A stretch of 64,000 nt of DNA from the NCBI RefSeq assembly GCF_014066305.1, contig NW_023501046.1, forward strand, positions 538,001 to 602,000, in the 5' to 3' direction. Of this stretch, positions 47,601-61,572 are shown in pieces. The translations under genes and the position numbers were made by a program. The stretch is from Letharia columbiana (Eukaryota; Ascomycota; Lecanoromycetes; Lecanorales; Parmeliaceae). The notes below the pieces were generated by a model. It was not told the origin of the DNA. It saw only the letters and a list, made by a program, of their open reading frames with translations, and did no database searches. Numbering within the stretch: the first letter of the stretch is position 1; every line of letters starts with the position of its first letter.

Positions 47601-50600
47601 TATAATTTTTTAAAGAATATTTTAAGAATAAATAATAAAGTAAGGTTCTTAAGGTAATTTATAAAGTAGTTAAGAAAACTATTACTACCGCGTTAGATTA
47701 ATCTAAAAAAACCTTACTATTAATATAAAGTCCCGCTATAAAATTAAGTAAAATCTTATAATAAACTTAAAATTCTTCTATTATATTAAAGTATACTTTA
47801 AAATTTAATAATCTAAGTAATAATTAGCTCGATCTTCGCTTTAAGCTATAAAATAGATTAATATATTATATAAACTTTAATAATAAATATAAAAGATTAT
47901 ATATATTAAATATATTAGAAAAGAAATTTTTTAAATTAATATACGATTATTAATATTATAGCGAATTTTATAAAACTTATAATTAAATCGTTAATTCTAT
48001 CTATATAATAAAAAATTATTTAAAGTTAATTCTATCTTTATAAATCTAATATTTTAAACTTACTTCTTCGCTAGATTAGCTAATTTATAATAAATAAAGT
48101 ATAAATATAAAATAAAAATATAGAAATTTAATAAAGGGCTTATTTATCTATATTATTTAACTTATAATATATTTAATAATAGCACTTAATAACTCTTATC
48201 TCTTTATTACCTCTATTTTCGAGATATTCTATTTAAAATAAAATATTATCTATATTAATAGCTAATTAAAATATCGAAGAATAAAATATTTAATCTATAT
48301 ATTAATCTAAAAATAGATTTATTAGCTTATATAAATTAAATATTATAATTATAATTTAATAAAAGGGCCTAATCATCTCTCTTTAAGCCCTCTTTAATTT
48401 TATTATTACGCTCTTTACGACTTATATATAGAATATAATACTTTCTTATATCGATATCTAGAAATCTAATAATCTATATTATCTTTAATAATTTCTAATA
48501 AAAAACTTTAAAAATAGAGTCGAGCTTTAATTCTCTAAAGTTCTATATTATAATTACTCTAATAAATAATCTAATATATCTCTTAAAGAGCTTATATAAA
48601 AAGATATTATTAATTTAAGCTAAGTCGAAGTTTCGAATAATAATAAAATCTTCGATATTAAATATAATTCGATACTTAGATACTCTATTATAATCTATTA
48701 ATAATTATTTATTCTAAATAGCGATTCTTATAATTATTATTAAGTTTATATATATAAATAAATAATAGAAATATAAAAGCTATTAAAGAAAGGAGAGTTA
48801 AATATCTTATTAATTTATAAAGCTAAATTTTTAATATTATTATAATTTAATATATCTAAATAAAATAATATTAAGCTCTTTATAATTTATCTTATAGATA
48901 TATTATAATAATATTAAAAATAAATTATTAAGAGTAAGCTAATTAGACTATAAAGGCTATTTTAAATTCTTTATAATATATTTATAATTTAAATATCTTA
49001 ATACTAGCGATTTTTTATAAACTATATTTTTAATAATTATTATCTAAGATTAATATAAATTATTCTTTTTAATATCTAGCTTAAAGTAAAATAGTAAATT
49101 AATTAAAAGAATAAGATACTTTAAATATATTCTTATTATCTTCGCAGTTAATTTAAGTTTAATAAATATATATAAATTAATAAAAATAAAGCGTAGAATT
49201 TAATATAAGCTCTCTTTATTAAGTAAAATCTTTTCTATATCTCGAAAGTTAATTTAAATTACTATTTTCTTAAAGAATCTTTTTTACTAAATTAACGTAA
49301 AGGCGATAAACGAGAAGAATTCTATATATATATTTATATTTATTCTTATCGCTAAGAGTAGTATAATTATTAAAAATAATATACTTCATAATTACGTTCT
49401 TATAATATAGAGTAATATATATATTTAGATATATTATAATATTATAAAATACTACTACTTACTTTATAATATCGCCCTTAATCTTAAAAGTCTTTATTAA
49501 ATATTTATACTCTAAACGACTTAAATATTATAACTCGCTATTTTTAAATATACTTTTTATTTTAAATTTATCATCTAAGAGATTAACTAATATTATTTAT
49601 CTAAAGAAAATAAGATAATTACCGCGTTTAAAGTTCTTAAAATAAATAAAAGTAGCGTATTAATAGAGTTTTTAAAATATCTTTTTTAATTATAATAATA
49701 GCGATATTATATTTTATTTATTTATTTAATTTATACTTTATATTAAAATTATAATATTATTTTTAATTATAATAGCGTAATATATAATAATAAAATTAAT
49801 ATTATTAAGATTTAATATTAAAGATATTATTACTTCTATAATTTTTAAATATATAAAATTAATCTATTTAAATTATAGCTAGATTCGTAAAAATAAAAAT
49901 ATAATAATTAAGAGTTTATTATATTTTTATATTTAATAATTAATAAGATAATATTTAAGTAATTATAATTAACTCTAATTAGATAAGAAGAAAAAGTATT
50001 AAAGCTTAATATAATAGATATTAATATTAATATTAATAAATATAATAATAAATAATATATATTACGCTTATTTAATAATTCTAGTATATTTTAAATATAT
50101 TATATCTCTAAATTAATTATATATAATATTTAAAAATAGCGCGATAATAATTAGCGAAGTCTATTTAGATCTTATCTCTATATTTTAAAAGAATTTAATA
50201 TTATTTATAAACACGTTATCTTTAATTTATTTATATAAAATTTAATAATAATAGCGAGTATTAAATATAATATTAAAAGTTAAATTTACTTTTTATTTCT
50301 TTATAATTAGATATTTTAAGTATTTTATATTAATAATCGAAGATATAAAGCTAAAATTCTCTTATTATTATTTTATATCTTTTATAAAAATTATAATATA
50401 GATATATATAAATATATTTACGTTATTAAGATTAATTTTAATATTATAATTTAAAATTATTAATCTAAATCTTAAAACTTTAATTATATTTTTAAAGTTA
50501 CTATTATATAAATTAAGTATTAAAAATAATATATTAACTCTTTATTTTCTTTTCTATTAATTTAGATCAGCGATTATAATATAAATTTCTATTAAAAATT

Positions 50601-51449
50601 AATATATATTTTAATATAAATTAAATATATTAATAAAGATAAAAAGAGAAATTAAAAGATATAAAGATATAATAAAGCTAGCTAGATATATATATTTATA
50701 TATATTTAGCTTTAATACTTTATAAATAAATATAAAAAGCTATAATAAATAAATATCTTTATTATTAAATTTAAAGATTTAATATATTATAAATCTTAAT
50801 TAATATATTAATATATTTTTATTTAATTTAATATCTAACTTCTTATAGCGATAATTAAAATATATATCGATTTCTTTAATATAGACTTATTTTTAATTTA
50901 AATAAAGAGTTTTTTATTTTAAGAGAAATAGTTTTTTAATTATTAAATACGTTAATATCGAAAAATCTAATTTTTTTAATTTAAAAATACTTGTAATATA
51001 GAGCGGATTTATAAGAATTCTAATTTAATTAATTATTTTTTTAATAATTATTTTATCTCTATTAATCGCGATAATATAAACTATATAATATTTATAATTA
51101 TTTTAATAAAAATAATTTTTTTTCTTATAATAATAGTAGATAATATTAAAGAAAGAAATCGAAATTTAATTAAAATAAAATATATATTCTCTTAAAAAAG
51201 ATTTAATAAAAAAAGTTTATATTAAAAAGTAATAGAGCTTAAAAAGTTAATTAATAAAATATACTATCTTTATATACGTTTTAGCGCGAAATTTAATTAA
51301 TAAAAATATAATTTTAAATAACTTAATAAAATTAAAGATAAATATTATATTTTTTATAATTTAAACTTTCTTTTATTTAATTTATATCGAAAGCTATTTT
51401 TATATTATATTTATTTTTAATTTTTAATATTATAATCGTTATTTAAATA
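47601..51449. other. RIP-degraded DNA, probably the rest of gypsy P and unknown repeats
   Basis: Extremely A+T rich throughout, with no open frame and no recognisable LTR or TIR. The first 1-2 kb should hold the gypsy P integrase by position, but I could not recognise its zinc-binding or catalytic motifs. A less mutated patch lies at about 48,360-48,390. Confidence 0.4.
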
Positions 51450-51810
51450 ATTAGTTAATTATATTCTTAAGTAACTATTCTAATCTTTTTCTTAGTTCTA
51501 TTAATTTAGTAGTAATACGTATAAAAAAAAAGTTTTAATAATCGTTATAATAATAAGGTTTTTGTAAGTATTAACGTTAACTCAAATTTAGTATAATTAG
51601 ACGATTTAATAAAATTGTAATACTTAATATGCGTTAATGTATATATATTAATAATAATATTATTAATTATATATATTGAATGTCTGTTTAAGTTATTGAA
51701 TTTTAAAGTTATTAAAATTTTTTAAGTTGCTAATTAATAGAATTGGCGATAATATAGTATTAATAGACTAATCTGTATCGTTTTGTGCCCTCGCGATTCA
51801 CTTTTTTTGT
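51450..51810 (-). mobile_element. Family G MITE, copy 3 (truncated)
   Basis: AAGTAACTATTCTAATC through about TGTGCCCTCGCG follows the order of copy 2 from 39,303 to 39,720, with several small deletions. Both terminal inverted repeats are missing or unrecognisable. The region is rich in deletions rather than only transitions, so this copy may be old. Confidence 0.6.
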
Positions 51811-54800
51811 TATTATTAATATATTTCTTAAAAATTATAATAAAGTAAAAAAGATTTTTAAGCGTTTATAAATTTTCGAGAAGATTAAATACCTTTAATA
51901 AATTTTAATAATTTTATTAAATAATATTAGATATCTTATATTATAAATCTAATATTATTTAAAATATCTTTATCTTTTAATTAACTCGCTTATATAGTAT
52001 TTCTTTTAATAAATTTATTATTAAAAAATAATATAAAGATAATAATATATTTTTATTAAGAGATATAGTAAACTCGTTCTTAGTTAGTTTATTAAAATTA
52101 TCTAAAAATTCTTATTAAGAAGATTTAGAAGATAAGAGGAGATTAGATAGCGTATTAATAGAGATCTTTAAAAATAGAAAATTAAGATTATTAATTAGAG
52201 CTTCGTAAATAGAATCTTTTACTTTTATATTCTCTATATATTTAAATAAATTATTAATAATAGAGATAGCGTTTTTAAAAATTAGTAAAAGTGTATATAT
52301 TAATATTAAAGAATTTATATTAAAGTTATTATTAGTAATAATCTTAAATAATATAGATATCTTATCTTATAATATAATCTTTATAAACTTTATAGACTTT
52401 ATAGATTTATTAAATTTTATAGACTTATTAAATCTATTAAATATATTATTATTATATTCCTACCCTTCGCCTTTATTCTTTCGCTTAAGATTATTTAATC
52501 GTTATTACTTAATAGCGTTAAATCTAAATTTTAAAATAAAATAATATAATTAAAGTTATAAATTCTTACTTAATATTATAAATTAGATTTATATTCTTTA
52601 AAAATTTATACTTATATATATAATAGTAATAAATTTTTAAGATAAAGAATTATAATTATAAAAGCGAAGCTCGAATAAGTAGTACTATTAAAATTACTAG
52701 AAAAGCTATATAAAATATTGAGAAAACTTAAGATAGCGGAGAAGACGAAGAAGATAGAGCGAGATAAAAGATTTCGAAGATATTTTAAAAAATATTAAAA
52801 AAAGTCTATAAATAGTTAGGCTATAAATTAAGATATTAAATATATATTATAGATAAATATTATTATAATACTATTAATCTATATTTAATATTATTATAAT
52901 ATTAAAAGAAATAGAAAAAGCGTAATTTTAAATCTTAATCTCTAGAATCTAGAAATATTTATATTTCGTTTTATAATTATAGAAATTTATAATATCTAAT
53001 TATTTCTATAGCTATTCTACTTATTATTAATTTCTTATAATTATATTCTATATATCTAATATTTCTTTTAATAATAGATCTAGAATAATAGATAATAAGA
53101 ATAATTAGATTCTTATAATTCTATTTAAAAGATAGATTTTTAAAATTTATATATAGTAATTATACGTAGACTATTAATATAAATACTTCTTTACTCTTTA
53201 AATATATTAAATTTTACTTTCTTTAGATATATATTAAATAATAGAAGATAGTATTCTTAATAAAGAGATAATAAGATATTAAAGAGCTAATAAGATATAA
53301 TTAATAATTTATATAAAAGCGTTAGATAGCGCTAGAATAGAAGAATAATCTAAATACTATATAATAATAATATTAATAATATAATTACGATAGATAGAAA
53401 AATATTAATACTATTAGATATAAAAAAAAATTATATTTAAATCTATTAAATTAAAAGTAAATAAGAAATATTTAAATTTTCTCGCCTCTCTAACTTTTTA
53501 ATTTATTATCTTTATTCTTTAGATAAAGCTTATATTATTTATTTATATATTTAAAATCTAATATATAAGATTTTTTTTTATCTTTATTTTAATATATCTA
53601 TAATTTTAAATATATTAGTAAAAAATATAATAAGAAAAAATCTTATCTAATCTTAATTTTAATTAAATCTTATTTTCTCTAAATTAATCTCTAATAAGAG
53701 ACGTTAGAAGAATACGTCTAAGATTAATATAAAGAAGTAAAGAACTTAAACTCTAAATTAGAAGAATAAATATTTAATTTTATAAAAGAATTATTATATA
53801 TCTTTATTATTTCGCTAATAAAAAATAGATTTTAAAAATAAGAATAATAATAATAACTTTAAATATATACTTCGAAATTTTATTATAAACTACTTAATTT
53901 AATTATATCGTTAATAAAGATTAATTTTAGATATCTAGAGTTATAATATATTATTAAAATAATAATAATAATAAGCTTAATAAGTTTAAAATAGAGATTA
54001 CTCTATTAAAGGTAGCTCTATTACTTAATCTTTAATATCTATTTTTAAATTTAAAAAAATAAGTATTCTTAATAATTCTTTTAAAAAAGTATTAAATAAA
54101 GTTAATAATATTTTCGCTAATATATATATAACTTTTAATAAATTTAAAATTTATTATTAATTTATATATCGAGTAAAATTTAGAATAACTTCTTATACTT
54201 TTATTATTAGAGCTATATAAGAAAATAATATTATAAAATAGAGCTAGAAATAAAAAAAGAGTAATAATAGAATTAATTAAAATAAAAGTAATTAAAAGAT
54301 CTATACTATTTAGAATATATAGATATAATTCTTAGCTTTATATTTATTATAATTTCTATATTAATAACTTATAGATTAAAATTCGAGATTATATTAAAAA
54401 TTATAAAAATTATACTTTTAAAAGTATTTTCGAGTATACACTATTTACTAAATTCTTCGCCTTTAAATATTCTCTTAATATATTTAATTAAATCTTCGAC
54501 TTTATAAATAGATATATTAATATTATAAAGTCTAATACGAAGTTAATACTTTATTTCTATTTTAAAAATAAATTCTTTTATTCTATTCTCCGCTTCTCCG
54601 CTATATATCTATTTCTAATATATCTTAAAATATATAAATTAATTTTATTATAAGAGTTAAACTCTATATAAATTAAATAATAAATCTATAAATCTTATAT
54701 AATTTTAAATATAGTCGAAACTTTCTTTTAGCGTAAATCTCTATTATAGCGAAGTTTAAGAAGTATTATATCGATATTAAAGATTTTATATATATTAAAT

Positions 54801-56280
54801 TAAAAAAGCGCTATTCTAAATATAAATTTATTAATTTAATTAAATTAAATAGAGATATTAATTATCTATTTCTAAAAACTCCGCCTTCGAAATAAATATA
54901 TCTACTTACGCTATAAGCTCTATCTTAATTTAAAAAATATATAATCTCTATTTCCTCATATAACTCTATCTACTTTTTTACTATAATTTTATAAGAATAT
55001 TATATTTTATTATATTTTATTATTCTATTAGATTAAGAGAGTACTAGATTTTTAGCGAAGATATAATATTATAATATTTATAATATATAATATTTACTTT
55101 ATAAGATAAGTATTTCTTAAAATATATATTTAGATATCTCTTAGGCGAATTAAATTTTATAATATTTACTTAGTAAAGTAAGTTTATAATATATATAGAA
55201 TTAAGATATTAATTTAAAGAAAGAGCTACTTTTAAAGAGTATTCTTATAAATTAATTAATTCTCTTCTATTATCTAATATTATATTATAGAATTATATTT
55301 ATTATAAATTAATTAATATAATAAGATATATAATTATTAGATATTCTTAGAGTAAGATTATCGAATATATTCTAGCTATTATAAAATTACGAAGAGTACT
55401 TATTTAATATCGCGCTAGTCGATATAATATATTTAAGTAATAAGAAGGTTCTTTATAATAATAATATATTTTACCTCACTATTATAACTATAGAATTATA
55501 TTTAATATCTATTTATCTTATTTATTAATCTTATCTATTAATCTTATCTATTATACTTACTTAAATCTTATCTTTAAACTCTAATATTCTCTATATATTT
55601 CTATAAATATTAGATTTCTTTTTTCTATATAAAAAGATATAATATAGATATTAGAGGAGTATATATTATTATATATTTTAATTCTATCTAAGAGTACTAT
55701 TTATATCTCTATCTACTTTATCTTTATAAAATAAATACTATAGCTTTAAATAGAAGACTCGCTCTTATAATCCTCTAATATTAATTTTAATTAAAATATT
55801 AGTTTAATAATATATTGATATATTATAATAACTAGATAAGAGGGTAATATAATATCGATAGATTTTTAATAATTAATTATAATATAGGATAGAATAGATA
55901 GATAGGATATATATAATATCTACTTTTATCTCTATCTTTATAATTTACCTATATAACCTCTTAAGTCTTATTCTTATATTATAATTTAGATTAAAAAAGA
56001 TATATAAAACTAATTATAACTCTTATCTTTTCTTTTAGTTAATTACTTTAAGCTTAAAAATAAAATCTATTATTATAAACTATTACTCGCTTAACCTTAA
56101 TTAACTTATTATATATTCTTTATTCTATACTATACGCTAATAGAGATATATATAAAAATAATATAATAATATTTAATAATATATCTTCTAAAATTATATC
56201 TTAATAATATATTTTATTTAATATCGCATTAATATATTATTTAGCTAAAGATGTTATTATATAAAATACAATATTAATAA
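51811..56280. other. RIP-degraded DNA with a basic coiled-coil-like relic
   Basis: No intact gene or element ends are visible. On the plus strand at about 52,695-52,800 a stop-free stretch reads KILRKLKIAEKTKKIERDKR followed by FRRYFKKY. This strongly basic helix resembles the C-termini of some fungal pogo-type transposases, but no DDE core was found upstream. The remainder is A+T-rich sequence in which I could identify nothing. Confidence 0.3.
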
Positions 56281-56400
56281 GCTTCGAAAGCGACTTAAGA
56301 AGTCTAATAGATTTAAAATAGATTCCGAACAGGTATACTCGGCTAACCTTCCTTATATAGATCGTCCACTTTCCGCCTTATATATAGGTGGGCCCCCTAA
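56281..56400. other. Short island that escaped mutation
   Basis: About 120 bp with normal composition (CGGCTAACCTTCC, TAGGTGGGCCCCCTAAG) surrounded by saturated sequence. The fragments GGCTAACCTTCC and CCCTAAGATA also occur at the inner ends of the giant inverted repeat (about 18,590-18,615). It may be a distant or rearranged piece of that element's end. Confidence 0.4.
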
Positions 56401-56879
56401 GATAAATAATAAATTTTTAAAAATTAATTAACTTTATATTAACTTAAATTTAATTAATAAGAAGTTAATTTCAATATAAATAATAGTTCTTTTATATTAT
56501 TTATTATTATTCTTAAATTTATAATTTGTAAAATTTTTATTAATTTTATAAATTTTATAAATTTAATATTTTACGATTTTTTAGCGAGGGAGATTTATAG
56601 ATTTATATTAAAAGTAATAGATAAAATATTTAATTAATTAGATCTAACTATAGAGAGTATTATAAATATATATATTATTAAGCCTTAGTAAATCTTTCTT
56701 ATCTCGATAAACCTTTTAATTTAATTAGATAATATATTTTAATACTTTTATATACTCGAAATATAGCTTAAATTAAATAAATAGAAAAATAAAAAAATAT
56801 TTCTATCTCTCTATCCTCTCTATTTAAGTAAATAACTATATTTAAACGTCGAGTAATAAAGATAAAGAGAATATATATA

Positions 56880-58790
56880 TAAGAAAATTTTTATTTACTC
56901 TATATAAAAATTCTATTTTTTATTAAAAAGTAATTTTTTAAAAATTTTATTTTTAGTTTACTTAGTATATACTAAAGATTAATTAATTAAAAATTAAAAG
57001 TTTATAATATTTATAATAAGATAAATAAAGTAAAAAATCGAAATCTAAAAATAACTATATTATATTTTAAATATTTAATCTTTAACGATAGTAGCTAATA
57101 GTAATATACGCTTTATATATAATATATTAATAAAATAAAATATAAATAAGAATATTTTAAAAGAGTTTTAAAGATTTAATAGCGATAATAATAATAGCGT
57201 TAAAGAAATAGTTATTTTAATATAAAATAATAAGTTTATAAAGTATTAAGCTTAATATAGCGACTCGATAGATAATTTAAATAGATTATTTAAAATATAA
57301 GAATTAATTAGAAGCAGACTTTTATATAAATAATAAGATCGAAAAACTTAATTTATTTAAAATTTATTTATCTCTTAAAATATTAAAGTTAACTTTTTTT
57401 AATAATAATTTATTTATTTTTTAAGATACTAAAATTAACTCTTTTTTAATAATAAGCGTATCGCTAAGATATAAATTTATTTATCTCTTAAGATACTATA
57501 ATTAACTCTTTTTTAATAATAAGTATATCGCTAAAATATAAGAAATAGTTATTTTATAAATAAAATTTTAGATTAATAAGTTTTTAAAAGAGCTTAAATT
57601 TATTACTATATAATAATATCTTAATAAATCTATTAATTATCTATTTATTAATAAAGATATATTTAAAATTTATATTATTATTAATAATTTAATTATATAT
57701 TTAATAATATTAGATATTAATATATTTAATATAATTATAATATTAAGAATTTTTTATTAAAGCGATTATATTTTAATTATTATTAAAAATAATAATTATT
57801 TAAAATAATTTATTAGAATAAATTTAATTAAATAATTTTCGAAGTTAAATAATTTTCTTTATAATCTAAATTTAATTAATAAATTTAATTTTATAAATAA
57901 ATAATATAATAATAACTTATTATTTAAAAGATTAATTAATTATTCTACTTTTTAAATTATAAATATAATTTAAAATTAATTTATAAATATTATAATTATT
58001 AATTTAATCGAAATTAATATAATTAATTAAATCTTAAAATAAATCTTTATAAATAAGATATTAGTAAATAATTATTTTAAGATACTTTATTAAAAAATAC
58101 GTTTAATAGCTATATAATAAACTTTAATAAAATTTAAAAAATATTATAAAATTATTAATATAGCGAATATAATATTCGATCTTATATCTAATATAATATA
58201 TATAAAAAAATTAATAATTAATTAATAAGTTTTTAATAATTTAATAAACGCTATATAATTATTCTTAATAGAAAATAATTACGCGCTAGTTTTTATAAAA
58301 ATAAATTTAAATTTAAATTTTTAAATTTTATAATATTTAAAAAATTATTTAATATAAATTAATTAATTTAAATATAATATTTAATTAATATAATTATAAA
58401 TTATAATTATATTTAAATAGTAATTATAAAGGTCTAAATTACTTATTTTAAATTTAATATTAAATATATTCTTAATTCGCTAAATATTAGATTAAAAAGA
58501 ATTAATAATAAAAATATTATTTATATAAAAGATAATAATAATATTAAGATTAATAAATATATTATAATTAATATTAATAAAAATAAAATTAATTTCTTAT
58601 ATATAATTAATAAAGATATTATATTATATACGCGGGAACTACTTTAAATTATAAAATACTTTATTAAGCTTATAGATTCGCTAAGAATATTTCTTTAAGA
58701 TAAAATCTATAAATTATTTTATATAAAATTTCTCTTTAATATCTCTATAGAGAAAAGTAATTTTAATATTTATTTATTCTAAGTCTTAAT
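56880..58790 (-). pseudogene. Copia D2: Ty1/copia pol fragment, RIP-inactivated
   Basis: It is homologous in direct orientation to 59,745-61,000 of copia D1 (for example AAAAATCGAAATYTAAAAATAA at 57,033 and 59,752, then the TAGTAGCTAATAGTA block). On the minus strand near 58,205-58,140 the residues LDIRSNIIFAILIIS match the copia block after the RT palm (LxxRPDIAFAVxxxSR). Both ends are cut. The upstream end stops at repeat J copy 2, and no LTR is visible on the left. More heavily mutated than D1. Confidence 0.6.
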
Positions 58791-58794
58791 CTTG

Positions 58795-59080
58795 AATACC
58801 TTACGGAAGCTACTACATATGGAAATTTACTATTAATAGAAAATAGATAAACTGTTAGTAATAATAATACGATTTGCATAATAAGGACTACATATCGGAT
58901 ATTTCCAGATTTTACGTTCTATATAACGTATATCGAATAGAGTTATATAAAACTTTCTATTTATAGAGAATTTAATTAAATTTAGCATTAATGAATAGTT
59001 AATGGATAGTTAATGAAATATAAAAGAGATATCGATTTATTATTATTTCAATACTACGCTATAAAGTAATACGTTAATAT
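58795..59080. repeat. Family J repeat, copy 2
   Basis: Shares ACCTTA, GCATAATAAGGACTACA, CGGAT and TTAATGAATAGTTAATGGA blocks with 6,625-6,960 in the same order. It separates copia D2 from the spacer-like block and may be a solo LTR or MITE. Confidence 0.45.
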
Positions 59081-59084
59081 ATTA

Positions 59085-59189
59085 CTAGTGGAGAATTAAT
59101 GAATAGCGGTAATATATGAAATTTTTCGAAAATTTCTTTAAGTCCCACAGCCCTATAGGGCTATATATCTTACTTATATATTAAATTTC
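59085..59189 (-). repeat. Second copy of the palindrome spacer
   Basis: TAATGAATAGCGGTAATATA through AGCCCTATAGGGCT and ATATCTTACTTATATATTAA is the reverse complement of about 18,445-18,575, with few changes. Copia D1 abuts it directly at 59,190. Confidence 0.7.
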
Positions 59190-59340
59190 TATTAAAATAT
59201 AAGATAGAACACTTAGTTATATTAACTATAGAGTTCTATAAAAGAAAAGAGCGACTAGATATAGATATAGTAAGGCGTATTATATAACTATATTACGTAA
59301 TCGCCAAGACGCTAAGAGTTATATAATCTAAATTCTAATA
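59190..59340 (-). repeat. 3' LTR of copia D1
   Basis: Ends TATTAAAATATAAGATAG and AAATTCTAATA on the plus strand. It differs from the D3 LTR chiefly by C-to-T and G-to-A changes, including loss of both CACGTGA motifs. Confidence 0.75.
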
Positions 59341-59455
59341 CTCTTCTTTATATATATTCTTTTATATACGAAATTTAATAGATATGAAGTTTAACGCTAA
59401 TAATATTAAAATTAAATAAATAAGATAAAAATAATTTAATCGATTTTCGCTAGAG

Positions 59456-59757
59456 TTTAGCGCTAGATAATTAAAATAAAATTTAAATTAAATAATTAAA
59501 GTAAAGTTTAAGTTAAATAATTAAAATAAGTTTTAGCGTTAAGTAATTAAGATAAAGTTTAAATTAGATAATTAAAGTAAATTTAATATTAAATAATTAA
59601 AGTAAAGTTTAAATTAGATAATTAAAGTAAGCTTAGTATTAAATAATTAAAGTAAAATTTAAGTTAGATAATTAAAGTAAGCTTAATATTAAGTAATTAA
59701 AGTAAAGTTAAAGCTAGATAGCTAAAGTAAATTTAGCGTTAAATAATTAAAGTAAAA
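59456..59757. repeat. 25-bp tandem repeat, about 12 units
   Basis: The core ATAATTAAAGTAA recurs every 25 bp, with variable filler such as AGTTTAAATTAG, ATTTAATATTAA and GCTTAGTATTAA. Alternating unit types suggest a 50-bp higher-order pattern in places. It lies between the copia D1 pol remains and its 3' LTR. D2 lacks the array. Confidence 0.75.
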
Positions 59758-60599
59758 AATCGAAATTTAAAAATAACTATATCAAACCTTAAATTCCACT
59801 TTTTATTAAAAAACGATTTTTTAAATATTTTATTTTTAGGCTATCTAGTATATATTAAAAATCGATTAATTTAAAGCTAAAGAATATTCGTAAGAATAAC
59901 TAAAATAATTAAAAGAAATTCTTTATTCTATATATTACGATCGGTTATAAGACTTCTATAAAGCTATTTTAGATATTTAATTCTTTAATAATAGTAGCTA
60001 ATAGTAGTAGTAATATAGATAAGAGTATTTCGAAAAAGCTTTAAAGATTTAATAGTAATAGCGATAATAGCGCTAAAGAAATAGCTATTTCGATATAAAA
60101 TAGCGAGTTTATAAAATATTAAATCTAAGGCTTAATAGATAGCTTAAATAAATTATTTAAATTATAAGAATTAATAAAATAGCTCCTCTAGATAAATAAT
60201 ACTATAAACGATATTCTAGCTTAATTAATATATAAAACTTCTTAAATTTATTCTTAAATAATATCTTAATAAGTTTATTAGTTATTTATTATTTAATAAG
60301 AATATATTTAAAAGTAATAGTATTAATAATAATTCATTTCTATATATAATAATACTAAATATCGATATACTTAGTATATATATAAAATTAAGAATTTTTA
60401 ATAAGAGCTATAATATTCTAATTATTATAGTAAATAATAATAATCTATATATATTTAGCGCTAGAATTAAATTAATTAAGAAGTTTATATAGTTAAACTA
60501 TCTTTTTAATAGCTTACGTCTAATTAATATATTTAATCTTATAAGAGAATAATATTATAATAAGCTATTATTTCGATAATTAATTAATAATAATACTAT

Positions 60600-61310
60600 C
60601 TATATTAAAGATATAATTAGAGATAAAATATTAAGTATTTTAATTATTTACTTAATCCGTATCTATATAGCTAATAAATAATTTTAGATTTTCTCTAAAT
60701 ATTAATTATTAATTTTTAATATTATTTAAATATCGAAAAATACGCTTAATAGCCTTTTAATAAGATTTATCGAAATTTAAGATATATTTAGAGATTATTA
60801 AAATAGCGAATATAAGATTAAATTAAGTATCTAATATTACGTATATAAGTAATTCTATAATTAACTAATAGATATAATAAGATTAATCGATAGAAGTAAA
60901 ATCATCTTTAGCGATATAAAACTTATTATTATTAATAGAAATAGGCGATAGCGTAGAGCTTAATATACTATATTTCTCTAGAAACTTCTTAATATAATCT
61001 TTTTAGCTAAAACGTAGGATTTAATTAATATAATTTTTAATAATTATTATATTAAAATAATAGATATAAGATTTTAAATCGATTATCTTAAATTTCTTAT
61101 TAAGCTTATTCTTAATACTTTATATTTTAATTTTATCGAAATTTATAAATAGAATATTATTTACGTAAATAGTAATAATAATAATATTATTAATAAATAT
61201 AAAGAGATTAGTAGTAATAAATTTAAAATCTAATTTCTTTAAATAGATTATAAGAGTATTATATTAAATTCTAGAGGATTACTTTAGATCATAAAGAATC
61301 TTAAAAAACT
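60600..61310 (-). pseudogene. Copia reverse transcriptase / RNase H remains
   Basis: The minus strand from 61,300 downward reads KFFKILYDLK, then SSRI (family: KALYGLKQSPRxW), then IYVNNILFI at about 61,170-61,144, with YVNN at 61,156-61,167 where the family has YVDD. Next come DLKSYIYYFNI (usually DLGxxxYxLGI), LRFSQKDYIKKFL (usually LxQxxYxxxxL), and near 60,800-60,850 LDTQFNLIFAISIISRY (usually GTRPDIAFAVSxLSR). The order is diagnostic of Ty1/copia. Both catalytic Asp are Asn by G-to-A changes. Confidence 0.75.
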
Positions 61311-61410
61311 TAAAAATTTTTTTTTTTTAATTTTTAATTTTAAAAAAAAAAAAATAAAAAAAAAAAAAAAAATTTTTTAAAAAAAAAAAAAAAAAAAAAA
61401 TTTTTAAATT
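61310..61410. repeat. Homopolymer patchwork
   Basis: Long runs of T and A (for example 20 or more A near 61,380-61,400) with almost no other base. It interrupts the copia D1 pol remains upstream of the RT core. It may be biological slippage or an assembly or polishing artefact. Confidence 0.5.
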
Positions 61411-61572
61411 TTATTATTTAAGCTTCTAATTTAAAATAGTTATAAATATAAAGATCGTTTTATAGTTTTAAGTTAAGAAGAGATTTTAAAAATTTTTATT
61501 ATTTAATTATAAATAATAAATTTTTAAATAAATATTTATTCTCTTAAGATATATATATTTAATAAGATAATT

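Larger units (their letters stand above)
59190..61572 (-). mobile_element. Copia D1: Ty1/copia element, 3' half with 3' LTR
   Basis: A minus-strand element. Its 3' LTR is at 59,190-59,340 (151 bp), the reverse complement of the LTR at 61,573-61,723. No primer-binding site follows it on the outer side, consistent with a 3' LTR. Internal sequence contains a 25-bp tandem array near the LTR and the RT to RNase H part of pol. The 5' part is missing because the plus-strand element D3 starts at 61,573. RIP has destroyed all frames. Confidence 0.7.
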
